The notes beneath the pieces are model-generated. The model ran no database searches, was not told the DNA's origin, and worked only from the letters and a program-made list of their open reading frames with translations. From contig NZ_LT629770.1 in NCBI RefSeq assembly GCF_900105335.1, forward strand, positions 1,240,001 through 1,304,000: a stretch of 64,000 nucleotides of DNA, given 5' to 3'. The DNA is from Microbacterium paraoxydans. GTDB lineage: Bacteria; Actinomycetota; Actinomycetes; Actinomycetales; Microbacteriaceae. Both the position numbers and the translations under genes were made by a program. Below, piece by piece: positions 33,832 through 40,893 of the stretch (within the stretch, counting starts at the first letter, position 1; every line of letters begins with the position of its first letter).

Positions 33832-33847
33832 CACGAAGTCCTTTCGT

Positions 33848-33863
33848 TAGTCAACTTTGACTA
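33848..33863. promoter_or_regulatory. Operator candidate TAGTCAA-N2-TTGACTA, copy 1
   Basis: TAGTCAACTTTGACTA is a perfect 7-2-7 inverted repeat in the rcaB-rcaC intergenic region. An identical-arm copy (TAGTCAATCTTGACTA) lies at 39713-39728 before the ABC transporter. Best candidate for the RcaC binding site. Confidence 0.75.
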
Positions 33864-33934
33864 GTTTGAATCATATGCATTTTTGACCATGCAAACAACA
33901 GATTTCGCGACACCCAGCCGTTAGCATGAAGCGC

Positions 33935-34537
33935 ATGTCGACCACCCGCCTCGTCGTCCTCGGCGCCGTCAAGCAGTTCCAGCCCGTTCACGGCTACTTC
34001 CTCCGCCGCGAGCTCATGACGTGGCACGTCGACGAATGGGCGCACATCCAGCCCGGTTCGATCTACAACGCCCTCCGCGCGCTCGAGGTCGACGGCTACG
34101 TGGCGGAGAGCGGCACCGAGACCGAGGGCAAGCGCCCGGCGCGCACCACCTACCGCATCACCCCGGCCGGCGAGGTGGAGCTGCAGCGCATGCTGCGTGA
34201 GAACCTGTGGAACGTCGCGGCTTTCGACACCCAGGCGATCATGACCGTGGCCTCGTTCATGTTCGTCCTCAGCCGGCAGGAGGTCATCGCCGGGCTCGAG
34301 CATCGGCTCATCAAGAGCGACGCGATCATCACGCAGAACGGCTTCGATGTGCAGGACACCCTGCGCTCGGAGACGACCCCGGAGTACGTCCGCGAGATCT
34401 TCGATCTCTCCACCGCCCGACTCACCGCCGAGAAGGAGTGGCTCCTGACGCTGCTGGAGCGGCTGCGCGCCGGAGCGTACACGTTCGCCGGCGAGACGGC
34501 GGAGACGACGGAGGCGGAACCCGCTCCCCCGCGGTGA
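33935..34537 (+). CDS. rcaC: PadR-family transcriptional regulator (RcaC-like)
   Basis: 200 residues. N-terminal winged helix of PadR type: LVVLGAVKQFQPVHGYFLRRELMTWHVDEWAHIQPGSIYNALRALEVDGYV...TTYRITPAGEVELQRML; C-terminal half is a coiled-coil dimerisation region as in the Vir/AphA subgroup. ATG 33935 is chosen because TAGCAT ends 7 nt before it (leaderless); an ATG at 33926 overlaps that box. Position between rcaBA and rcaDE fits the third gene of the rca cluster. Probable repressor relieved by riboflavin or a breakdown product (inference). Confidence 0.85.
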   Translation: MSTTRLVVLGAVKQFQPVHGYFLRRELMTWHVDEWAHIQPGSIYNALRALEVDGYVAESGTETEGKRPARTTYRITPAGEVELQRMLRENLWNVAAFDTQAIMTVASFMFVLSRQEVIAGLEHRLIKSDAIITQNGFDVQDTLRSETTPEYVREIFDLSTARLTAEKEWLLTLLERLRAGAYTFAGETAETTEAEPAPPR

Positions 34538-34556
34538 CCCGCAGGGCGCACGCGAC

Positions 34557-35441
34557 TCAGCGCCCGGCCACCAGGGCGTCGAGGGCATCGGCGGTGAGCG
34601 CCGGGGTGGTCGCCCCGCGGTGTCGGGCGACGATCGCCCCCGCGGCACAGGCGCGCACGAGAGCGTGCTCGGTGTCTCGACCCTGGGCGAGCCCGGCGGC
34701 GAGGGCGCCGCAGAAGGCGTCCCCGGCTCCCGTCGTGTCGACGGCGTCTATGCGGAAGGCCGCCACGTGCGCCCCGGGCCGTCCCGGCCGATGCAGCGTC
34801 ACACCCGCGGCCCCCTCCGTGAGCACGACCGCTCCGGCACCGGCGCCGAGGAGCCGCTCGACGCCGCCGAGCTCCGCGCACTCCGTCTCGTTCACGACCA
34901 GCACGTCCACTTCCGGGAGCAGCTCGACCGCCGCCTCGTGCGCGGGGGCGGCGTTGAGGATCGTGCGCGCCCCCGCACCCCGGGCGGCCACGAGGGCCGC
35001 GGCGACCGCGGCGAACGGCACCTCGAGCTGGGCGAGCACCACAGCCGCCCCGGCGATCCCGGCAACGGCGTCCTCCGGAGTGAGCTCGCCGTTCGCCCCC
35101 GCCGCCACGAGGATGCTGTTGTCGCCGTCGTCGAAGGCCAGCACATGCGCGACCCCGGTCGGCGCGGACGCGGAGCGGCGGAGCGCGGCGTCCACGCCCG
35201 CTTCCGTGAGCGCCGCCTCCAGCACGGCCCCCGCCTCGTCCGCTCCGACGACACCGCAGAACCGCGTCGAGGCTCCGGTGCGCGCCGCCGCAACGGCCTG
35301 ATTGAGGCCCTTGCCGCCGGGGAAGCGTCCCCCGGCCCGACCGAGCAGCGTCTCGCCGACGCGGGGTGGGCGCGAGACCTCGACCACGAGATCGAGGTTC
35401 GCGCTCCCCACGACGGCCACGCCGGCGAAGGTCTCAGACAC
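34557..35441 (-). CDS. rcaD: Ribokinase (RcaD-like)
   Basis: 294 residues, PfkB family. GSANLDLVVEVSRPPRVGETLLG, FPGGKGLNQAVAAARTGAS (substrate loop) and the catalytic DTTGAGDAFCGALAAGLAQG are typical of RbsK. Phosphorylates D-ribose to ribose 5-phosphate. Overlaps the monooxygenase gene by 8 bp and has no ribose transporter beside it, which fits ribose arising inside the cell from riboflavin cleavage. Last gene of the transporter-rcaE-rcaD operon. Confidence 0.92.
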   Translation of the reverse strand: MSETFAGVAVVGSANLDLVVEVSRPPRVGETLLGRAGGRFPGGKGLNQAVAAARTGASTRFCGVVGADEAGAVLEAALTEAGVDAALRRSASAPTGVAHVLAFDDGDNSILVAAGANGELTPEDAVAGIAGAAVVLAQLEVPFAAVAAALVAARGAGARTILNAAPAHEAAVELLPEVDVLVVNETECAELGGVERLLGAGAGAVVLTEGAAGVTLHRPGRPGAHVAAFRIDAVDTTGAGDAFCGALAAGLAQGRDTEHALVRACAAGAIVARHRGATTPALTADALDALVAGR

Positions 35442-36813
35442 GGGCCATCGTCCGCCGGAACGACGAGCCCACGTGGGACTCGGCGAGTGCGGGCGTCGGG
35501 GTGCCCATCAGCCGTTCCCGCAGCGACTGCGGCTCGGCGGCGGGGTCGGTGATCGCCCCGCGTTCCTTGAGAATAGGCAGCACGTGCTCGATGAAGTCGG
35601 CGGTCGACGCCGGGGGGATCACCGGGGCGAAGAGGAAGCCGTCGAGGTCCGCGCCGTCGGCGAGCTCCATCATCCGGTCCGCCACCTGCTCCGGCGTACC
35701 CACGATCGGCCGGGCGCCTACCCCGTGCGCGTGCCAGTCGCCCAGCACATCGCCGACCGTCTTGTCGGCGAAGCGGGCGACCTGCGTCTGCGAGAGTTCG
35801 GTGCTGAGCTCCGACATCGGCGTGCTCGGGTCGTACGACGACAGATCGAGGCCGGTGAACCAGGCGTAGGACGCCACGGTGACCTCGGGGTTCTGCGCGT
35901 CGGCGACCTCCGCATACGTGCGGCGCGCCTCTTCCTCGGTGCTGCCGACGACCGCGGCGAACGCCGACATGATCTTCACCTCGTGCGCGCCACGGCCGTT
36001 CTTCACCGCCTCCTCGCGGATCGCCGAGGAATGCGCACGGAGCTGCTCGACAGAGCCGCTCCCCACGAAGATCGCCTCGCCGTGCTTGCCGCCGAACTCG
36101 CGGCCCGCGGGCGACGCCCCGGCCTGGAACAGCACCGGCGTGCCCTGCGGCGAGCGCTGCGTGTTGCCGTAGCCGTGCGAGCGGAAGTAGGGCCCGTCGT
36201 GCGCGATGCGGTGCACCTTGGCCGGGTCGGCGAAACGGCCCGCCTTGTCGCGCTCCAGCGCGCCCTCCTCCCAGGCCTCCTCCCACAGCTTGTAGACGAC
36301 CTGCATGAAGTCGTCCGCCATCAGGTAGCGCTCGTCGTGCCCGACCATCGGCACACCGAAGCCCTGCACCGCGGTGTCGGCGGTGCCCGTGGTGACGACG
36401 TTCCATCCGATCCGGCCGCCGGACAGGATGTCGAGGGTGGCCAGGCGTCGGGCGAAGGAGTAGGGAGGCTCGAGCAGGGTCGACCCTGTGGCGACGAGGC
36501 CGAGGCGGGTGGTCTCCGGGATGAGCGCGGCGAGGATGATCGCCGGGTCGAGCCGCGGCAGGTCCAGGCCCTCGACCGAGCAGATGTCCGGACGCTCGCC
36601 GGCGACGTCGGCCCAGCCCCACGCGTCGGCGAGGAAGAGGAAGTCGAACCCCGCGTCCTCGACCAGGCGCGCGGTGTCGCGCCAGTAGTCGAGCTTGTCG
36701 AAGAGGTAGCGCCGGTTGTCGGGGTGGCGCCAGGTCGCGGTGCCGGAATCGTTCGCCTGGGCGTTCTCGAAGAGTCCGAGCCGCAGGTTCTTCACGGGGT
36801 GCTGAGCGGTCAT
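35434..36813 (-). CDS. rcaE: LLM-class flavin-dependent monooxygenase, riboflavin lyase-like (RcaE)
   Basis: 459 residues of the NtaA/SnaA/DszA bacterial-luciferase family. N-terminal LRLGLFENAQANDSGTATWRHPDNRR, then FLFLADAWGWAD, LEPPYSFARRLATLDILSGGRIGWNVVTTG (diagnostic for this subgroup) and RSPQGTPVLFQAGASPAGREF. Uses reduced FMN and O2. In Microbacterium maritypicum the equivalent enzyme splits riboflavin into lumichrome and ribose; the same five gene types in the same order here support that role. AGGAAGG precedes the ATG. Confidence 0.85.
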   Translation of the reverse strand: MTAQHPVKNLRLGLFENAQANDSGTATWRHPDNRRYLFDKLDYWRDTARLVEDAGFDFLFLADAWGWADVAGERPDICSVEGLDLPRLDPAIILAALIPETTRLGLVATGSTLLEPPYSFARRLATLDILSGGRIGWNVVTTGTADTAVQGFGVPMVGHDERYLMADDFMQVVYKLWEEAWEEGALERDKAGRFADPAKVHRIAHDGPYFRSHGYGNTQRSPQGTPVLFQAGASPAGREFGGKHGEAIFVGSGSVEQLRAHSSAIREEAVKNGRGAHEVKIMSAFAAVVGSTEEEARRTYAEVADAQNPEVTVASYAWFTGLDLSSYDPSTPMSELSTELSQTQVARFADKTVGDVLGDWHAHGVGARPIVGTPEQVADRMMELADGADLDGFLFAPVIPPASTADFIEHVLPILKERGAITDPAAEPQSLRERLMGTPTPALAESHVGSSFRRTMARV

Positions 36814-36876
36814 GGCGGATGCCTTCCTGGGAGTGGGGGATGGTGTCGTTCGGAGTTTCCGGGCACGCCGGGGGAA

Positions 36877-36905
36877 CCCGGGGGCGCAGGGGTCGCGCCC
36901 CCGGG
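36877..36905. terminator. Hairpin inside the transporter-rcaE operon
   Basis: CCCGGGGGCGC at 36877-36887 pairs with GCGCCCCCGGG at 36895-36905 around a 7-nt loop, in the 108-bp gap between permease and rcaE. Could attenuate transcription or protect mRNA ends so that transporter and enzyme levels differ. Confidence 0.55.
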
Positions 36906-36921
36906 ACCGGGGGTCGTGAGC

Positions 36922-37770
36922 TCAGCCCTTCGCGGTGACCTCGCCGTCGCTCCACCACAGGACGCGCCGGCGCACGACCGCGAGAAGCACGATGAGCAGC
37001 ACCCCGAGCAGACAGAGCAGGGCGATGCTCGCCCAGGTCACGGGCAGGTTCGCCTGCGCAGCCGACGTGGTGACGAGGGAGCCGAGACCGGCCTGCTGCC
37101 CTGCCGCGACGAACTCGGCCACGGCAGCGCCGACCACGGCGAGGGGCAGCGCGATGCGCAGACCGGCGAACACGTACGGCATGCTGCCGGGGAACCGCAG
37201 CTCGCGGAAGATCTCCCACCGCGAGGCATGCAGCGTCGTGAACACGTCGAGCGCCTTCTGGTCCACGTCGCGGAGGCCGGCGAGCGAGTTCACGAGCATC
37301 GGGAAGAAGACCACGAGGCCGGTGACGATGAACTTCGGCACCATGCCGAACCCGAAGGCGACGACCAGCGCCGGGGCGATCGCGACGATCGGCGTCACCA
37401 TCACGATGATGACCAGCGGCATGACGGCCCGCTCGATGATCTGGAACTCGGCCATCACGACGGCCAGCAGGAAGCCCGCGAGGATGCCGGCGGAGGCCCC
37501 GACGACGACCTCGAGCAGCGTCACGAGGAAGTTCGACCAGTACATGCCCGCGTCCTCGACGAGGCTGGCGCCGATGGCCTCCAGCGTCGGCAGGACGTAG
37601 GGGTTGGTCCACGCCACGATCTGCCAGAGCAGAGCCGCGATCACGAACGTGATCAGGGTCGGTCCCCACGATCCCCAGCGGAGCCAGCCGGGGACCCCGC
37701 GGCGGGGCTGCGCCTTCAGCCGGGCGGTGGCGAGGGTGGCGGTGGTGTCTCTCATCGTCAGCTCAGACAT
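36922..37770 (-). CDS. ABC transporter permease (probable riboflavin importer)
   Basis: 282 residues with about six membrane spans, SsuC/TauC/RibX family. The EAA loop reads LRDVDQKALDVFTTLHASRWEIFRELRFPGSMPYVFAGLRIALPLAVVGAAVAEF. ATG 37770 overlaps the ATPase gene by 8 bp. Partner of an NMT1/TauA-like receptor. The operon continues into rcaE and rcaD, so riboflavin or a flavin breakdown product is the likely cargo (inference); taurine/sulfonate use is less likely as no sulfonate enzymes are present. Confidence 0.85.
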   Translation of the reverse strand: MSELTMRDTTATLATARLKAQPRRGVPGWLRWGSWGPTLITFVIAALLWQIVAWTNPYVLPTLEAIGASLVEDAGMYWSNFLVTLLEVVVGASAGILAGFLLAVVMAEFQIIERAVMPLVIIVMVTPIVAIAPALVVAFGFGMVPKFIVTGLVVFFPMLVNSLAGLRDVDQKALDVFTTLHASRWEIFRELRFPGSMPYVFAGLRIALPLAVVGAAVAEFVAAGQQAGLGSLVTTSAAQANLPVTWASIALLCLLGVLLIVLLAVVRRRVLWWSDGEVTAKG

Positions 37771-38560
37771 GGGCTTTCTCCGTCTGCGCGCGCAGCGCAC
37801 CGCGCACCACTGCCTCCAGGTCGCGGAACTCGTCCGTCGCGTACGCCTCCTCGGTCCGCGGCCGCGGGAGGTTCACATCGATCACCTCGGCGATGCGTCC
37901 GGGGTGGGCCGCCATGACCACGATGCGGTCGGACAGCATGATCGCCTCCGGCACCGAGTGCGTGACGAACATCACGGCCTTGCGGTTCGACTGCCAGAAG
38001 TCCAGCAGGGCGATGCGCTGCAGGTCCCGGTTCATCTCGTCGAGGGCCGAGAACGGCTCGTCCATCAGCATGATCGCCGGATCGAACACGAAGGCCCTGG
38101 CGATCGCGGCGCGCTGCTGCATACCGCCGGAGAGCTGCCCGGGGTACTTCTTCAGCGCATGGCCGAGCCCGAACGTCGACAGCAGCTCGGCCGGGTCGCG
38201 GAGGGCGCGGTCGCCGTTGGCCTCGCGGTTGATCCGCACGGGGAGCTCGACGTTCTCGCGCACCGTCTTCCACGGCAGCAGCGCCGGGGACTGCGGGACG
38301 AGACCGATCTTCTTGTCGCGGGAGGCCGCCGTGACGCTCTCGCCGTCGATCGTGACGGTGCCGGAGTCGGCGTCGAGGAGTCCGGCGACCACCTTGAGCA
38401 GCGTGGACTTGCCGCATCCGCTGGGGCCGATCACCGACACGAACTCGCCCATGCCGATCGTGAGGCTCACGTCGTCGAGCACGGTCACCTGGGCGCCGTC
38501 GACGCCGAAGGCCTTCGAGACGTTCCTGACCTCGACGCCCGCCCCCTGTGCCGCGGTCAT
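37763..38560 (-). CDS. ABC transporter ATPase (probable riboflavin importer)
   Basis: 265 residues, SsuB/TauB family. Walker A GPSGCGKSTLLK, Q-loop VPQSPALLPWKTVRENV, signature LSGGMQQRAAIARAF, Walker B IMLMDEPFSALDEMNR and the switch His in VTHSVPEA. Starts with a one-base TGATG overlap with the receptor gene and ends with an 8-bp overlap with the permease, so the three subunits should be made together. Confidence 0.88.
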   Translation of the reverse strand: MTAAQGAGVEVRNVSKAFGVDGAQVTVLDDVSLTIGMGEFVSVIGPSGCGKSTLLKVVAGLLDADSGTVTIDGESVTAASRDKKIGLVPQSPALLPWKTVRENVELPVRINREANGDRALRDPAELLSTFGLGHALKKYPGQLSGGMQQRAAIARAFVFDPAIMLMDEPFSALDEMNRDLQRIALLDFWQSNRKAVMFVTHSVPEAIMLSDRIVVMAAHPGRIAEVIDVNLPRPRTEEAYATDEFRDLEAVVRGALRAQTEKAHV

Positions 38561-39663
38561 CACTTCTCCGCCCAGATGAGGGTGTCGCCGTCGTACAGGT
38601 CGGCCACGAGATCCGGGTCCATCATGTCGGCGATGGCGGGGAGGTCCTTCACGTCGCCGTACTCCTGCACGATCTCGTACTCCGGCTGCCACATGTCCGC
38701 CGTCTGCACGCCGGGGTTGCCGCCCGCGCTCTCGCGCACCCAGGCCGACTCGACCTCCCACGTGCGGGCGAGCTGATCGCGCGGGAATGCCGCACCCTGG
38801 CCGTTCTCCTCCGCGAGGGCAGCCAGCATGTCGATGCACTCGTCCGCCTCGTCGAGACAGAACTGCAGGGCCTTGAGGCTCGCGCGCATGAAGTCGGCCG
38901 CGACCTCGCGGTGCTCGTCGAGGAAGCGCGAGTTCACCTCCATGACGTTGTACGTGCCCTCGACGCCGAGGTCGGAGGGCAGGAACTCGCTGAACGGGAG
39001 GTCCTGTGCCTTGAGTGTCTGCGGCTGGTTGGAGGCGTAGCCGACGATCGCATCGACCTGCTCGCGCACGACGACGGTCGGGTCGTAGTTGGTCATCTTC
39101 ACCATCTCGACCTTCGAGACGTCGACGCCGGCCTCGTCGAGCATGGCCGAGGCGATGGGCGTGAGGTTGATGAAGTACCCGAGCGAACCGCCTTCGAGGT
39201 CGGTGAGGTCGGTGAGCTTCTCATTGCCGAAGATCGAGAACGGCGGGGTCGTGCCGTAGGTCGCGACCGCGGTGAGGTTCTTGCTGTTCGCCGCGGCGAG
39301 CATCACGTCGGAGGCGGAGCCGAGCGCGGTGAACTGCGCCTGCCCCGAGGCGACGAGCTGCTGCCCGTTCGCGCCGGAGGCGTTGATCTCCACATCGAGG
39401 CAGAGGTCGTCGAAGTAGCCCAGCTCCTTCGCCAGGAACACGTCGAGCTGCCCGGCGCTAGCGGAGTAGCCGTAGCCGGAGATGTAGGTGATGGTGCCGG
39501 CATCCTGGTTGCGCTGGCAGGCGTCGCTGCCGCCCGCGCTCGTGGGGGCGGTATCGCCGCCGGGCGCCGGCGAGGAGCATGCTCCGAGCGTCAGCGTGGC
39601 GGCGAGAACGCACGTCAGGGTGGCAGTGGTGCGGAATCGGGTTTCCGCAGAGGAAGTAGCCAT
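38560..39663 (-). CDS. NMT1/TauA-type substrate-binding lipoprotein (probable riboflavin receptor)
   Basis: 367 residues. Signal peptide and lipobox LTLGAC; after the linker, AGTITYISGYGYSASAGQLDVFLAKELGYFDDLCLDVEI and ASGANGQQLVASGQAQFTALGSASDVMLAAANSKNLTAVATYG show the NMT1/THI5-like fold used for thiamine precursors, sulfonates and, in RibY, riboflavin. ATG 39663 chosen for AGAAGGGA just upstream and for the lipobox distance. First gene of the five-gene operon; TAGTCAA-N2-TTGACTA lies 50 bp upstream. Confidence 0.82.
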   Translation of the reverse strand: MATSSAETRFRTTATLTCVLAATLTLGACSSPAPGGDTAPTSAGGSDACQRNQDAGTITYISGYGYSASAGQLDVFLAKELGYFDDLCLDVEINASGANGQQLVASGQAQFTALGSASDVMLAAANSKNLTAVATYGTTPPFSIFGNEKLTDLTDLEGGSLGYFINLTPIASAMLDEAGVDVSKVEMVKMTNYDPTVVVREQVDAIVGYASNQPQTLKAQDLPFSEFLPSDLGVEGTYNVMEVNSRFLDEHREVAADFMRASLKALQFCLDEADECIDMLAALAEENGQGAAFPRDQLARTWEVESAWVRESAGGNPGVQTADMWQPEYEIVQEYGDVKDLPAIADMMDPDLVADLYDGDTLIWAEK

Positions 39664-39712
39664 GAGGGTCCCTTCTCGGCCGTTCGTCATTGATGGCTCG
39701 ATGAAAGTAACA

Positions 39713-39728
39713 TAGTCAATCTTGACTA
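39713..39728. promoter_or_regulatory. Operator candidate TAGTCAA-N2-TTGACTA, copy 2
   Basis: TAGTCAATCTTGACTA is a perfect 7-2-7 inverted repeat; arms identical to 33848-33863. On the minus strand it lies between a possible -35 (TTGATC) and -10 (TATGTT) of the transporter promoter, a position expected to block RNA polymerase. Confidence 0.75.
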
Positions 39729-39740
39729 AGCAAGATCAAA

Positions 39741-40871
39741 CTAAGTTTGTGCGGTCGAGCGGAGCGGCCAGGCAGGCCACCAGCCGTCGTCGAGTCCGCT
39801 CAGCAGGGCCGCCGCGCGCTCGTGATCCTCGACGGAGTGGTCCGGGGCGGGGCCGGAACTGCTCTCCCGCCGCTCGCCGTCCGGCGACCGGATCTCGGTG
39901 TACAGCCACGCACGGCGACCGACGGGGTACTTCTCCCGGAAGCCGCCAGCGACGATCGACAGCACGATCCGCTCCAGCTCGTCCGCCGCGGTCTCGGCGG
40001 TCTCGTCGCAGGCATCGCAGATGCACGACGGCACGATCGCGTGGAAGTGGGCGCCCGCCTCGATGCTGACGGAGGGAACGGTCGGCGTGAGGATGACTCG
40101 CGCACCGTACGCCGGTGCGAGCACGATGCGTTCCGTCCCGTCCTCCCCCGACTCTCGCCGCGCCTCGACCTCGTACTCGCGGGAGAGGTGCTCGACGAGC
40201 GCATCGACCACGAGAAGCAGCGGCGCGAAGCGCTCCGGGTGGCTCTCCCGAGAGTACGACTCCTCCGGCGCGATGCCATCGGGCCAGCGGCGTCCGTAAC
40301 GGATGACCTCGCCGCTCTCGTCATGGAAGTCCAGGAGCGGGAGAGCAGGCCGGACATACGCGCGCGCCGGGACGACCACGACCGCGGGAGCGGAATCCTC
40401 CGCGGACAGCGCCCTCATCTCCTCGTCGTCGAGGTCGTCCTGCTCCCACGACGCGAGCATCTGCAGAAGCGCGTCCCGCTGCTCGGGCTGCTGCACCATC
40501 CCCTGCACGAGGCCCGCGACCGGGATCGAGAGGGTGTTGGTCCCGATCTCCGGCTCGCCCGTCATCCGCCATGTCGCGGCCGGATGCACGACCGCGATGA
40601 CGTTCCCCACGAACCGCGCCGCCGCCGTGGCCAGCCTGTCGCTCTCGAGGACCTCCGGATGACCGGCGATGAAGTCCCACGTCGCCCCGAGATCGACGGC
40701 GAGCGCTGCAGGGTCGTTCCCCTGGCCCCGCGCGAACTCGACGAAGGGCTCGAAGCCGTCGACGAACCGGACCGGCCCCGGAGCGTCCGGCTGCGGGGGC
40801 ATCCACAGGATCGCGGCGGCACCCGCCTCGGGCATCGGACCGAAGGGACCGGGGAAGACACCGCTGCTCAT
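39741..40871 (-). CDS. DUF6226 family protein
   Basis: 376 residues, no signal peptide or membrane span. The C-terminal part has CICDACDETAETAADELERIVLSIVAGGFREKYP, a CxCxxC cluster characteristic of a domain of unknown function (DUF6226) seen in actinobacteria; SYSRESHPERFAPLLLVVDALVEHL is another recurrent segment. The cysteines may bind metal. Function unknown. TACGCT six bases before the ATG indicates its own leaderless promoter. Unrelated by content to the transporter genes downstream. Confidence 0.7.
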   Translation of the reverse strand: MSSGVFPGPFGPMPEAGAAAILWMPPQPDAPGPVRFVDGFEPFVEFARGQGNDPAALAVDLGATWDFIAGHPEVLESDRLATAAARFVGNVIAVVHPAATWRMTGEPEIGTNTLSIPVAGLVQGMVQQPEQRDALLQMLASWEQDDLDDEEMRALSAEDSAPAVVVVPARAYVRPALPLLDFHDESGEVIRYGRRWPDGIAPEESYSRESHPERFAPLLLVVDALVEHLSREYEVEARRESGEDGTERIVLAPAYGARVILTPTVPSVSIEAGAHFHAIVPSCICDACDETAETAADELERIVLSIVAGGFREKYPVGRRAWLYTEIRSPDGERRESSSGPAPDHSVEDHERAAALLSGLDDGWWPAWPLRSTAQT

Positions 40872-40893
40872 CGACCGAGCGTACCGAGCGGGA

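Noticed and set aside
33835..33934. FMN riboswitch controlling the flavin genes
   Set aside because: The gap is only about 100 bp, AT-rich, and shows none of the conserved FMN-aptamer helices; it is explained by an operator and two promoters.
38560..39663. Taurine/alkanesulfonate importer with SsuD-like monooxygenase
   Set aside because: The receptor family and LLM monooxygenase allow it, but the ribokinase, riboflavin kinase and flavin reductase neighbours and the shared operator fit riboflavin better.
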